This document shows positions 11,248 to 24,400 of a stretch of DNA of 64,000 bases, piece by piece. This DNA comes from Buxus sempervirens. Lineage: Eukaryota > Streptophyta > Magnoliopsida > Buxales > Buxaceae. Every line of letters starts with the position of its first letter. Within the stretch, counting starts at the first letter, position 1. The notes beneath the pieces were generated by a model, which did no database searches, had not been told where the DNA came from, and saw only the letters and a list, made by a program, of their open reading frames with translations. Where the stretch lies: assembly GCA_947561395.2 (NCBI GenBank), contig OX387188.1:10752061-10816060 (forward strand). The letters run 5' to 3'. Made by a program: the position numbers and the translations under genes.

Positions 11248-14104
11248 TGTAACGCCCCGGATCCAAGTTACGTAGAGAAACTGTAACTTATCACCGGAGG
11301 TTAATATATAACCCAGGATAGCAAATCAGAGTGAAGGAAAACATGAATAAAACAGTAACTAGTTAATCAGAGTGCACTATAACCCAAGCTCATCAATAAA
11401 AATACTATAACCCAAGGCTAACTCACATGAACCAAGCATATACCCGCTGGTGCCGTCCTTACTAGAATCTGAAAACAAAACAAAACGGAAAAGAATGAGA
11501 TACGAATATCCCAGTAAGCAGCACATGCATGCTCAAATACAGTTCATTAGTTCTAAAATATGATACAGTTGTAAATCATGCAACAGTAGCGATAACACCT
11601 CATTTCGAATAATCCGAGTAATTCAACAACCATATATGTAACATCAAATCAACAGTTGATAAGTCGCCGCATGACTCATGAAATAAGACTGCCTTTAACT
11701 AGTGTAAGACCATGCTCACTATGCCACCTCCCGGCTTATGAGCGAAGCCGAGCTACACGGTCATCGACTTATTGCAGGAGAACCCATTCAGATACAGTAA
11801 TGGGTTGGCATGTACTATCCCAAACATAGCCGCAGCCAACCAGATACAGTGAAGGCCTCATCGAGATACACGATGGAACGCGTACGTGAACAAGTGTTAC
11901 GACTAGCAAAGGACAATCCTTCCCACTATCTAGCTCCTAACATGGATCCATATCGAGCTATGCCCACTAGACTCTATAACCAAAACCAATAATGAAAACC
12001 AGTTAGCACAACTCATCTCAATCTCAATCATATCATCCCGAGCTACACGGGGCATCCCCGAGATACACAAGGGTAAGATAACCATCAATCCATCAAAAAT
12101 CCCAAAAACATCATTCGAGTACGTGGAGAAAACCAAATAACCACATTTATTCAAAATAATTTGACTTTAAGTCCTTGTTCAAAGTATAGCAGAAAATTCC
12201 CTTTTTATAGTCAAAGTTTGGTGAAATTGCTCAATTTCGGTTAACCCGGCAAATCTACATATATATATCAAAGTTTGATCGTATTATTGAATTCAGACGT
12301 GATACATTTATTTTATACTCAAATAGTAATTTTTCCTATGAATATTACACTAATCCACTCTCTTTAACATAGGCCAAAAATATTTTTTACTCACATACCT
12401 AACTCCATCTTAGAAAAACTAAATCTTTTTGCTTGTGGTTAATTGAAACTTTAATGGTATTTTCTAATGCATTTCCAAAACTCAGATGTAGTCTAATCCT
12501 AACAGAAACTTCACAATAATCTTTATCTTAACTTTCATGATCATAACTCAACTAATTAGAAATCTGAAAAATATACCATGCTTATTGAATAAAATCCCTC
12601 CTTTATACATTTATTCCAGTATTTTTGTTTTCACTCCAAAACACTTCTCACCATCTCTTATTAAACTCTCTAAATATTTCTAAAGTGGTTTTACATTTCC
12701 CAAAATGCAAGTCTTGGACAGGTTGTTAGAACTCATGAGAACACTTTACCTAATTTGCTGATTTTTCAATCTTTAATACCTGGATCATAACCCAAATCCA
12801 GCCTTACTTATTTCCCAACAGTCCCTTAATACTACTGAATAATTCCTTAATTATTCTCCCACCATTGAAGATTAAAATAGTTAATAAAGTACTAAACAAG
12901 AGCTGTTTTGTTTTCGAATAGTTCTTCCCTTTTTATACTTAAATTCCTCCATAGTACCCTTGTATGAAACCACAACTAGAAATCTTAATTAAATAATTCT
13001 AACATTTGTTTTAAGTATTCTAGAACAGGTTTTAGGCATTTAATCTATGAATTACAGCTTCTAAGAGCATATCCAAACAAGACTATACACAATTACATGA
13101 GCGCCTACCTCCCCTAGGTAGGCCATCCTAGGCAATCCTAGGCCCTCTCCAGAATTTACACTAGCGCCTACCTTCAGGAGGTAGGCCATCCTAGGCAATC
13201 CTAGGCGCCCTCCCTTTTTCACATTCCACGACTTGCCGTAACTATAATTTGTTCATAATTGCTCTAATGCTTCAGGCTCAAACCAATTCCAGCATAATTC
13301 TAAGCCTAATATTATTCAATTAGCATGCATCCAATTGTAATAACACACATGAACATCCTACAAAGTTCTAAGCGATATTATCATAAAAACAGAGGATTCG
13401 GCAGATCTATACTTCAACAAAATCACATAACAGTTCCAAATCATCCAAGGAGAAATCAGGTTGTGCTACTTACCTCTTCATACTGATTTCGGATTGCTGA
13501 AATCTCAATTCTTAATTGAAGCTCTGAAACCTCCACTCCAGATCTGATCGAACCAATTTTCTGCAGAATTCCTGAATTCCAGATCAACTTAGCTAGGATT
13601 AGCAGCTCTTGGACGAATTGAGCTGCTGTTGTAGATGCATGACAACTCCCACACCAAAACAGAGATAAGATTCGATCGTCATCTCTTTTGAACCATCACA
13701 GCAACTCCAGATCTACTTCTCCTCCTCTCCTCTCCAATTTCCAGATCTCACGGTGGTTGCTCAAAGACCAAACGAACCAATAACTAAACTTTAGTTACTT
13801 AAATAGTTGCTGATCTCCAGCAACTAACAGCATGATCACCTAAATGACACTTCACCGAAACTCCCTATACAAGCACCCATATTTAAACATGACCCCCTAT
13901 TTGCCACGTCATCTAATCTCCACCAACCCACCAAAACTAAACCCTAGCAATAGCTCATACCTATCAAATGAAATCAGCCCATCCGGTTCGACAAAAATCC
14001 CCGGTTTAAGTCCTTGGTCTCCTTCGTCTATAAATTACTAATTAGCATTTAATTAATTATCAAACTAATAATTTTTAATTTAATTAAAAATTAGGGATTT
14101 TACA
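11248..14104 (+). mobile_element. Group N solo LTR, 2857 bp, TSD GGAAA
   Basis: Starts TGTAACGCCCCGG and ends ATTTTACA. GGAAA is present at 11243-11247 and 14105-14109, a perfect duplication. Excision restores the group D LTR sequence, as seen by comparison with TATGGTAAATCTGAAATC near 25453. No gag or pol motif inside. A GAGATACGAATATCCCAGTA stretch near 11500 is shared with the other group N copies. It contains two direct copies (13101-13163 and 13164-13214) of a GCGCCTACC-starting unit with GGTAGGCCATCCTAGG. Confidence 0.95.
13101..13214 (+). repeat. GC-rich duplicated unit in group N LTR
   Basis: Two copies of a unit of about 50-60 bp that begins GCGCCTACCT and contains GGTAGGCCATCCTAGG plus CAATCCTAGG. 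It is the only GC-rich island in an otherwise AT-rich LTR. Other group N copies have a different GC-rich tract near the same relative place. Confidence 0.85.
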
Positions 14105-15820
14105 GGAAATCTGAGATCATTGGCCTTAGAATGAATTTCTAGGACTTCATGAGTTGTTTTTCACGATTTCATGTAGTTTTGGCCGAATCCACATGCACTG
14201 GTTTTGGTCTTTTATTCAAAAAATGTTCAAAACAGAGCAGCATCTGTGGCCTGTCTTAGAATGCTCATAACTTCATCATCCGGATGAATTTTTGAGTGAT
14301 TCCAAAGACATGTGATAGATGAGATTATCTAGTTTATTTCTGGAAATTTTCATCAATTTATATGAAGCCAATTTTTTATGCCATCTCTTCAAAGTCGGTA
14401 GGTCAGTTCAATCCAGATTGTTGAACTTGCCACTTTGATTGAGCACCACTTGCTTATTTTTAATCCGTTTTGAGTGATTTCAGTCTCTGTGTTTTCCTTG
14501 AAGAGTCTATTTTCTATTCCAGCAGGTTTCATGAGATTTTGTTTGGATTTGTGGCTTGTGTGCTTGATTGACTCAGAGTAGATCTGTAACAGAGTTCTGG
14601 GTTAATCTATGATCCTCTAGGCATGTTCAAGAGGACACACAAGTCACAAATGGATGGAGTTTGGTGTAAGACCTATTTCGTTTGAAAGATGGCATCACAT
14701 ACTTCATCTAGGCAAGTTTTTATGGATTTATATGGAGCCAAACTCCACGAACAGGGTTTCAAAAATGCTTACTCGCCGCTTTTTCTGAGTTACAACAGCA
14801 GATTTTCACAGAGTATTTCTCTCTTGTTTTAAGTCAGAATGAACAGGTTTTTTGACTAAATATTCTACTTCATACCAGCTTTCGAATGGCTTTGGTTTTA
14901 TTTGATTTGGATTTAAGTTGAGTGATTTGTCGTTAATCGAAGCTTTCAAGCTCTTGCAATCTGATTTTTCCAGATTTTACCTTAGCTTGATTTCTCTTCA
15001 TTTTTACTTTGATTTGTATTCACTCAGGAAGTTCTTGAAGTGGTATATCCATGAGGAGAGTCCAAATTCATTGGACTACTTATATGGAATAATCACACAC
15101 ATTTTGCTTACTTTTAAGCATTCTTTGTCTATTTTTTATTAGCAAACAATCTTTAGTACGAGCAAGCATGTGGCAACCGTCTTGTACCGATGAGTAGGCG
15201 GTGCCTAACACCTTCCCCGCTCATAAATAATTCCCCTTACCTAATCTCTGGATTTTTCCTTCATTTAGAGCTACCTTGGTGTAACGCCTCGGTTCCGGGT
15301 CCACTTCCCAAAACCCGAGGTGTTATGGTAAGCAACAAAAGGAACTAAAATATGGAATAATTTAAAACTTTTCTAACTTTATAATCAAAGTAAATGTGGA
15401 AACTTGAAATAATATCCAATAGAAAATAAACTATAAGCCATTACAATGTTTTTAATCTCAAGAAACTAATCTACAACTAAACTGACTACCCCTTTACATA
15501 CTAGCCCAATGTTGTCGTTCTCTCCAAGAATACCTAAAAAATGGAAGAAACCGGAGTGAGAATAAATCTCAACAAGTAGCAAGGTGCATGCATGAAATCA
15601 GTCCATGTTTATATAAAATAAGTCATGAGGTGTACGATTAAACCAACGGCAACGTCAACAAGGATAATTCCAAAGTTTAATTCCAATCCCATTAATATTA
15701 TCAAAACATATCTCAATAACAATACCGATAAAACATCGAATGGTCAATGTCATGACTATTGTTTGAATTGATTAATTGACATGCCAAGTAGACACTCCAC
15801 ACCTCCATGTACACAGTTCC

Positions 15821-15934
15821 GGCCTACTCAGGGTTTCGGACACTCTGAAATGACAGCCTACTCAGGGTTTCATCATCCAATGCAGGCCTACTCCCCGGGT
15901 TTCTGCATTGACAACCAGGCCTACTCAGGGTTTC
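15821..15934 (+). repeat. Four-copy minisatellite inside group N LTR
   Basis: GGCCTACTCAGGGTTTC recurs at 15821, 15855, 15885 (with a CCCGGG change) and 15918. It is the same array as at 1272-1383 on the other strand. Confidence 0.9.
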
Positions 15935-16549
15935 TGGCTGCTCTACACCGGTCGTGGCAACACACAAGGCCATGCAAGTACATCAATAAACAATACCATC
16001 ACATTACTAAGCTTAAGCATGGATCCAAGACAAGCTAAACCAAAACAGTAAATCATCGTATAATCTCAATTCCAACATCAAAATAAAACCATACATGCCA
16101 CATCATGTATAACTCAACCCAGTTCTCCACATGTTCCTCTGGACCAGACGGTACCTCAAGTACTTTCAATATTTTCCCAAATTCGTAACACATGCCAATT
16201 TGAAATAAAACTTAGTTACTCACACCAAGAAAATCTTTACAATACATTCATAATTTTCCAACAAGTAAAACCAGTATTTAATAAATTCTCAACCAAGTAC
16301 AGTGTATAAAACAAAGAGGAAACTAACTAGAAACTCCTAGTGTTTGGTACCCAATACAACACTTACAAATAACCTAAAATTTGCCTTGGAAGCCTCTAAG
16401 AATTTCCACTTAATTTTCTCCTATTAATTTAATAGGTAATAATTGTTCTAAAGTCCCAAACAAGTGATTGGTTAAGTGGTTGAACCCTCAAATCATCAAA
16501 AACCACTTGGTTTAGTCAAAAATACAATTCGGCAAGCTTATTAGACCAT

Positions 16550-16800
16550 GCGCCGACCTCCTGAGCTGAGCGCGAGGTCGGTGGATAGGTCGAGGGTCAA
16601 ATTTGGGGTATGCACCCACTCGAAACCAAGTGAGCACAAGCTCGGCGCGAAGTGAGCGTGAGCTTCGCGCGAGAAGAGCGGATGATATTTAAGTGAGCGC
16701 GAGCTCGGCGCGAAGTGAATGTGAGCTCGGCGGATAGGGAGAATATCTCTCGCACTCACTACCCGAAGTGGGCGCAAGTGAGCGCCAAGTGAGCGGATAC
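16550..16800 (+). repeat. GC-rich degenerate tandem repeat in LTR
   Basis: Repeated GTGAGCG, GCGAGCTCGGCGCGAAG and related units, about 20-40 bp apart and diverged. A matching tract is present at 430-660 in the minus-strand group N LTR. The short minus ORF here is a by-product of the repeat. Confidence 0.75.
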
Positions 16801-18935
16801 TCACTGTATTTTTCGACTCTCTGTTATTTTCAGATATCCAACTCTGGCCAATCTTTTTCGGTCTGTAACTAGTTATTTAGTCTCCTAATCTCCCCAGAAC
16901 ACATTCAAACCCGTTTTGGTATTAATCTAACACAAATTTTATTTATCCACATCCAGTTCTAAAGAAACAATCCTCGGACTATCTCCGTCCAGAAAACAAA
17001 TGAATAACTTATTCCACAACCATATGCATTCGGATTAACCTACGAGTAATACAAAACCCAGGTTTTAAAACAGTGCCACTCACATCTTGGTAATTAAAAT
17101 TTAACTAGGGTTTCTTTCTAATTCAACCCAACCATGAACAACATTTTTTCTTGATTCTTAAAAAGAGATTCAAATCACCAAATCGAAACTTTATAAACAT
17201 CTAACTTTTCCAATGAAATCCAATTTAAGAACCCATACGATCAATCATCAAAACACAAGAAAATATGCAATTCCTCCAGTTTCAAGTGTTTGCTACTTGC
17301 CTTTTTGATGAACCCAGATTTTTCAGAACTTCTTCTGTGCCCGTTTTTGGAGCTCGACCGGACCCTTCTAAACTTCTTAAATTTAGATCTTCACCGTTCA
17401 GTTTGAAGTCCTCCATGAGTGGCACAAAATCCTAAAATTGCAGCCCATTCCAACGGTTGGATCTTTCTATCTCACCGTTCGAAGTTGGCTAGTCGGCCAT
17501 CTCTGCAATTCCTTTTTCTTCCAAAATCTGATTTTCCACCAACTTCTGGGTTAATTCGCATCACCTTAGACTCATCCAAATCCAATCTCCACCGTTCAGA
17601 TTAAATTATCTCATGTATAGAGCATAACCTCCAAATTTCATGACGATCCAACGACTAGATCTCCGGGGATCGTCACTCAAAGTCTGCTGGTCGGACCTCT
17701 GCAGCACCTCCATTTTTCCTTTCTTCCCTCTTTTCTCTCCTCTTCTTTCCTTTATTTTTCTCCTAAGCCCAAGCACGAATTTTCCCCTCTTTCCTCCTTA
17801 TGTTTGGACTTGCTAAAAACCCTAAACCTTTCCTAGACCTCTCCTTTATAAGCTCTCTTAATTAGAAACCCTACTAGGTTTAGAAGACTTTCTAAATAGA
17901 CTTCTCAATCTTAATTGGAAACCTCCCCATCTTAACCCTCATTCTAATTCCTCATTTAAGTATTATATATAAGAGAAGGATTTATTTTAATTTATTTTTG
18001 TGCTAATTAAATTTCTTATTTTAAAATATTACTAAAACACCCTAAAGCTACCTCTTATCCTCAACTTAAGGCTTCTTATCAACCATAATCACCAATATAC
18101 CTTTTTTCCTACTTTTAAGCAATAATTTGATATTTAAATGCAAACCTAACCCAAATTAAGTCTAGTTAAATATTTCAAGTCTAAAAATTATTTACTTACT
18201 CAATATCTTAATTTGACTAATTGGGAAATGACTAAAATACCCTTTCCTTGAAATTCCATACTTAACCTTTGAATCTTTTTCCAAAAATTCTCCTCTTTAT
18301 TCTTCACATCAATCTTAACCATATAATGTACTTGGATTAATACCTATCTTCTCAATATTTAGGCTTATTTAATTTACTTTATTTTAGGAAAATCCGGGTT
18401 TTACACTTGGCTCATTTGCCTTTTATGATCCCTTTGGTGTCCATTCATACCTTAACTTGAATGGTGGCGACTCCCAATCTTTTTAAACCCGCGTGATGAT
18501 AATCGGAAGTCATCTTAGGTGATGTTTCCATGTCTCACAGGCTCAGTAGGCCCTTGCCTTGGGAAGCAGCCAAACCATCTATCCTACAAGCATGTTCCAA
18601 TTTGGGCTCTATTTGGGCCTCTTAAGGTGTGGCCCTTTTATTAGATTATTTCTTGTTTAATTCATTCAAGTGAAATGAGTTGGATAGTGGGCCCGTTGGA
18701 AGGCCCACTTAGATTCCAATTAGGGCTTTAGGCAAGCCCTTGTCCCAACTTGAGTTCTGGAAGGGTCTAAAACCCTTATGGGATGGCTTGATTTAATTTG
18801 GATTGATATTAAAGTCTAGGGCGAACCAAAATTGCATTTCTGGATGCTTTTCTAGGCTTGGCTGAAAACGCAGACTGGTTAACTTGTGTTTTATCAATGA
18901 CCGAAATCATATTTTGGCTACATAAAAAAAACAAT

Positions 18936-18960
18936 ATGACCGAAATATAATTTCGGTCAT
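18936..18960. repeat. Perfect 11-bp-arm hairpin in minus-strand LTR
   Basis: Arms ATGACCGAAAT and ATTTCGGTCAT with loop ATA. Related GACCGAAA or CCGAAAA half-sites recur nearby at about 18900, 21400, 24455 and 24491, in parts of the same interrupted LTR. Confidence 0.9.
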
Positions 18961-20043
18961 GCTTATTTTATAGTTTGACTAACCTGTGTTTGCGATTAAA
19001 CTGTTTAAATTCCAAAAAGTGGTTTTCTGGGCAAGGGCTCTAGGACTTTGGTCCCTTGGGATGGTTAGGGCTTCTGTGGGCCATGTGGTGGGCCCACAGT
19101 GGTTTGCTGGTTGGTGGTTTAACCTAATCCATGCATCTAGGGTGGCTTTTTGACCAAAGCAATGAGGAACAAGGCTAGGGACCTTGCTCCACCACCATGA
19201 GCAGTAGCTCATGTGATCAAACAAGGACCTTAGGTGTCCCAACCTCAGTGTTCATGAAAGATCCTTCCTTTCCATGGGAAGAAGAGGAGTGGCCCAGTTG
19301 ACCCTTATCGTGGTCTCTCGGCCAAACCAAAAACATGCCCAATTAGCACCAAAGCATGCAAGCCAGTGGGATAAAAGAATTTCAAGGCATGCTATAAATC
19401 CATGTTCTGGTGTGTGACTCATGCATATTAGTGTACATAGGAAGCAATATAAGGCTTGAAAACAGAAGGAACTAGGCATACTTTCTAGGTGATATCTCAT
19501 GCATGTGCATCATGCTTGTGTATATGCAAGGATCATGCCAAACAACCAACCAAAGGAGAAAATGAACGTGTAGCTACTGTGGTGCGTGGGAAACATACAT
19601 TCCTGTGTGCATTGCAAATCTACAAACTCATACAGCCGTTCTTGCAAAACAAAACAGTGAAAAAGATGTGATTAACTAGCTAAGAAAAGAAGAAAGCAAG
19701 TGGAAAGAAGGGTAAAGGAGGTTTTAAGGGGTACATTAGTCCAGAACAAAAGGGGGAGAAGGGTAGCACATGAGCTACCAAATAGTTTAGGATTTCTCTC
19801 CAAAGCCATGATCCTCATCCCACAAGGGAAATCATCTTGAATACCACTCAAACCAAGATTTAAAGTGTACACTTTGTGGGACATGGAAAATATTTCTCTC
19901 TCTCACCCTTGTATTATTCGACCACCTCCCCACTTCACCATGTGGGGTCATTTTCTTACCATCGTGAAACCATTAAAATGAAAAGAGAAGGAGAGAGTGG
20001 AGAGAATACATGAAATTTGGCATGCATATCAAAATATACACAT

Positions 20044-21025
20044 TGTCAGCACCTCATTTTTGCACCCCGAAAAATGAAGAATAAAATCCTAATTGAAAAA
20101 GTCAAAACCCAAGGGGTCAAAAAGTTGACTTTTTGATCGGGTGCAAATTGGCCACCAAACTTCCTACCATTGAAAAGAGGATTCCGATACGGTTCTAACG
20201 ACACTGAGTCCGCTCAAATTAGAGTCCGGATGAAGAAGTTATGGGTCGGTCAAATCTGGAAATATTAGAATTGGCTTTTTGCTAAATCCTAAATCAACTG
20301 CTCAATTGGATATCAACAGAAAGAACGCATCAACACAATTCCAACGCAACTGAGTTTGCTAGAATCGGAGTCCCAAATAGAGAGATATGAGCAAAATTAG
20401 CTCCGAGNNNNNNNNNNNNNNNNNNNNNNNNNNNNNNNNNNNNNNNNNNNNNNNNNNNNNNNNNNNNNNNNNNNNNNNNNNNNNNNNNNNNNNNNNNNNN
20501 NNNNNNNNNNNNNNNNNNNNNNNNNNNNNNNNNNNNNNNNNNNNNNNNNNNNNNNNNNNNNNNNNNNNNNNNNNNNNNNNNNNNNNNNNNNNNNNNNNNN
20601 NNNNNNNGCCATGGGCTTGACTTAAAGCCCAACTTGGCAACCAATGGGCCTTCCAACGGGGCCCACATCTGACCCACTTCGCTTAAATGGCTAAAAAAAT
20701 AAAAACGAATAAAAGGGACTTACACCTGCAGAGGTCCCTACCAGGCTTAATCTGATACATGCTGGGTTAGGATTAGGGTGAAACTGAGTTGACTCGAACC
20801 AGCAAATCCAAGGGACCCGTCAAACTGACGGGGTGGGCTAGGGTGTCTTCGGACTTCCCCGGACGTAACCGAGAACTTAGCCAGAGTCTCTAAAAAGCTG
20901 TAGACCAAGCAAGATTAGACCGGTTAGGTCCCCTGTGTCTGCCTGCACTTCTCAGGCAGTGGTGACTCCTGAAATCTCCCGAGGCACGCACTCCCACGTG
21001 CACCTCGCGTGCGGCCATGCGCACA
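20044..21025 (+). mobile_element. Group S solo LTR containing the assembly gap
   Basis: Starts TGTCAGCACCTCATTTTTGC and ends ATGCGCACA. The flanks CACAT (20039-20043) and CACTT (21026-21030) differ by one base. The first 360 bp match the start of the LTR at 21423, and the part after the gap matches the last few hundred bp of that LTR. The middle is replaced by 200 N, so the stated length is not real. Confidence 0.8.
20408..20607. other. Assembly gap (200 N)
   Basis: Exactly 200 undetermined bases. The base before the gap corresponds to about 21790 of the sister LTR and the base after it to about 24000, so about 2.2 kb of LTR is probably absent. Confidence 0.95.
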
Positions 21026-21422
21026 CACTTATTAATATGCTTTTCACATGTATTACATAAAACATGCCAAGAAACTCACCTTGATGGGAGAAGGTTACTA
21101 GTGGTGCTTCGAGACTCCTTTCAAGCCTAGGACAGCAGTTCAAACTCCTCCTCTTCCTTCCAAAGTGGTCTCTAGGAGATCTTTTTTACTTGAGTATGGA
21201 GGCAAGGTAGAGTTTGCGGAGGTTAGATGGTGGCTCTAGGTGGTTTGGGGATGATTGGGAGGTGGTATGAGGCTTAGAGGGGAGGGAAGTGGTCTCTAGT
21301 CCAGAGGAGAGAAAAGAGAGCAATAAAGGTTTAGAGAAGAATGCTTGGATTGCTTGCATTCTGCTGAAAATTTGATTTCATACTTAGTAGTTTTGTAGCC
21401 GAAAACTCAATTTGGTTACAAG

Positions 21423-24400
21423 TGTAAGCACCTTATTTTTGCACCCCTGGAAGCGCTGAAAATGAAAACCCTAGCAGAAAAGTCAAACCCTGAGGGGTCA
21501 AAATTTGACTTTTTGATCAAGTGATATTTGTCCATCTTGCTTTATCTCAATGGATAGAGAATCCCGACACGAGTACAACGCAACTGAGTTTGCTGGAATC
21601 AGAGTCCGGATGAAGGTTCTGTGGGCCGGTCAAACTTGAGGGTGAGTTGAAAGTTGACTTTTTTTCAAACCCCGAGCCAGGTGCTTAGCCCTATGTCATT
21701 GGATAGAGGGCTCCGATACGAGTCCAACGCAATTGAGTTTGCTCAAATCGGAGTCCGGATGAAGGAGATATGAGCCGTCGAAGTTTCCGAGCAGAAAAAC
21801 TGGAAACTGCACACGTGGCAAAAAGCTGCACACGTGGCGAGTGGCTCAAGAAAATATCTCTAGGGGCAATCCGTAAATATCCAAACATGCAAAATATCCC
21901 AGGGTTTAAAGCAAAATTTCGCAGGGGGCAATCCGTAGATATCCAAAAGTGTCAAATTGGTCGAATCGGTCAAGTCGAGGGGCAAATCCGTAATTTTTTG
22001 ATTTGTATCCGGTCAAATATATCGGATACACATAGGTTTGTGTATAACCGACATCAAATGCCGGATACAAAGAGATCTTCCAGTGAGATTCGCGCCGATC
22101 ACCCAACAAATTCGCGGCGGCATTTAATTTTCGAATAATTATGTTTTGTATCCGGCATTCAATGCCGGATACAAAGGGACACATGTGTAGCCAGCCATGG
22201 AGGCCGGCTATGAACAATGGTTAGTGTATCCGGCCTGAGTTGCCAGATACATTAAGTTGGCCTATAAAAGGCCAACAGCAGCCCAGTTCCGGGGGTTGGG
22301 TCCTTTTTGGCTGCTTCCACCTCTTCCTCCCCCTTCGTCCTTGCTCCGAAAACCTCCCATTCAACCTCTCCTTGCCCCCATATCACCCAAGACACCACCT
22401 AAACACTACCCAACCCTTCTTTCCCTCATCCTTCTCAATTTTCCTCACAAGCAAGAGGAAGGCTTGTTGCTGTTGTGGGAGAAGGTGCTGCTCCAGCAGC
22501 TTCCTTCGCTTCAAGGAGGCTCTACACGTCTCACCCCAAGGCTTTAGCACCAAGGTATTGCTTCTCACTCTCACTTGTTTCACATATATGAAAATGAAGT
22601 GATTTAAAGAAGGTTTCAAAGGTCTTGATTTATTGTTTAGAAGCTATCCTTTAGCATGTTCTTATGGTGTCGACTTGTTCCATTCGGAAGGGGGAGAATG
22701 TTCCCCCATGAATGATCTTCCATTGTATCCCCCAAGTAACCCCCCTTCTATTCCCTTCTTTAGGTTTCAAATTGATATTATCACATGGAAATCCATGCGT
22801 GATGCATGCTGAAGTTCACTCCTTATTATTGTTTATGCATAGCCTAGTTGTCATCTTATGTGTGCATGAATTGGTCACTATGTGAAGCATGCGTAGGGTT
22901 ACTGGAGGACCATGTAAATACCTGATTTTTCTTGTTGTCTTGCGTGTTTTCATAATGATTTTTATCCCTTTTTAGCTACTACTTAGCTTGGTGTAGGGTG
23001 TATGCAAAGTGTGTCTAGCATAACATGTCTCATTGGTTTACTTTGTATATCATGGTTGTTTCCTTTTAAATATGAGATACCCAAAACAAGGATACTTGAT
23101 CCCTGTTTAGGTGCTGGTTTTAGCACAAGAGAAAGAAGAAGGAGGGGGGAAATCCCCACCCATTTCCTTTAGTATTTGGTCTTGAAACCCCAAGAAAAAA
23201 AGGAAGCCAAAGGGGTTCATCCAAACCACTGTGGGCTCACACAGGAGCCCACACAATTACTGAAACACCCTGGGAGGCTTAGAAACCCAATCCCATAGCA
23301 AAAATCCAAAAAAAAGGCTTCTGTGTGTTGATCTGGCAATTCAAGTCGGATCAACATAGCCTTATTCATAGCCGGCTAAAGATGCCGGATACACTGAGCC
23401 TTGTGTGTAACCGGCTACACCACCAGAATGCCATTTTTGCTATTTTTGATGATCTTTGCTATTTTTGTGCTTTGTTGATCAATCTGGATGAACCAGAAGA
23501 TGGGCCATGGACCGACCCAGTCCGAATTGATTCTCGGTGGGCCTTCCAACGGGGCCCACCAAGCCCGACAGACCTTTTTGATAAATCAAGATAAATTTAA
23601 CCGAATGAGTGGGCCACACCATTGGAGGCCCACCAAAGCCCAACTAGGGCAACATGTATGTTTAGATTTAGGCATGGTTTGGCCGAGGCCACGGGTAGGG
23701 CCTGTCGGGCCCACTAAGCCCATTGAACACTAACTCAGGAAGCCTTGGGCTTTCAAGCCCAAGCTCAGGTAAAGGGCCCCAAGCCCAAAGCCTGGTCCAT
23801 TTTGGCAAAGACTAATCAAAAATAAAGTCAAAACAATTGGTAACCAGGACGAGGCCCACTCAGGGGCCCGCAAGTCAATCCAGACTCACTTTTACATGGA
23901 ACTAAATTTAATCTCCAACTTAAACATTAAATAAAATCAATTAATTTGAACCAAAACCCAAAGGGCCTCTCAGGCTAGACCGAGGCCCACCAGGGGACAC
24001 GTGGGCTCAACCAAGCCCACCAAGGAATCCGCGGGCCTTCCAACGGGGCCCGCCCAATCAGACTCATCTCATCTTTAACTAAAAAGATAAAATCAAGTAA
24101 AGGGGCCTACATCGCTTTGGCGGTCCCACCAGACTTAACCAAATTGAATGCTGGATTAGGAATCGGGTGAATGAAAGACCAAAAGTTGACTCAAACCGGG
24201 GAAACCTACGGGACCTGTCATTTGACGGGGTGGACTGGAGTGTCTACGGACTTCCCCAGACCGCAACGAGAAACTACTTAGAATCTCAAAGCTGCAGACC
24301 AAGCCCTAATAGACAAACTTAGGCACCCAGGTGTCTGCCTGCACCCCATCAGGCAGTGGCGACTCCAAACAAATCCCGAGGCACGCATCGTTTTGCGTGC

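Larger units (their letters stand above)
15280..18405 (+). mobile_element. Group N solo LTR, 3126 bp, TSD CTTGG
   Basis: Starts TGTAACGCCTCGG and ends GGGTTTTACA. CTTGG at 15275-15279 is repeated at 18406-18410, a perfect duplication. Removing the insert rejoins GAGCTACCTTGG to CTCATTTGCC of the host group D LTR. It carries the four-copy GGCCTACTCAGGGTTTC array at 15821-15934 and a GC-rich tract at 16550-16800. No retroelement protein motif is present. Confidence 0.95.
10133..18539 (+). mobile_element. Group D LTR (probable 3' LTR), interrupted twice
   Basis: Starts TGTAGACACCCC and ends ...ATGTCTCACA at 18539. Its sequence runs 10133-11247, 14110-15279 and 18411-18539, about 2.4 kb after removing two nested group N LTRs. 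It aligns by eye with the LTR at 24523-26350. Both have a CCTATAAATAGAGG core promoter (TATA at 10715), a TGCCTAACACCTTCCCC tract and a TGGYRACTCC motif before the end. The flanks (GCAGT before, GGCTC after) do not match, which agrees with its being one end of a longer element. Confidence 0.75.

Noticed and set aside
10128..18544. Target-site duplication for the group D LTR at 10133
   Set aside because: GCAGT before and GGCTC after do not match, so it was not called a solo LTR.
20330..20677. Several ORFs of 70-115 residues made mostly of X
   Set aside because: They read through the 200-N gap; there is no coding evidence.
22240..22602. Pyrimidine-rich 120-residue ORF after an LTR TATA box
   Set aside because: Leader region of the LTR; Ser/Pro/Leu composition only.
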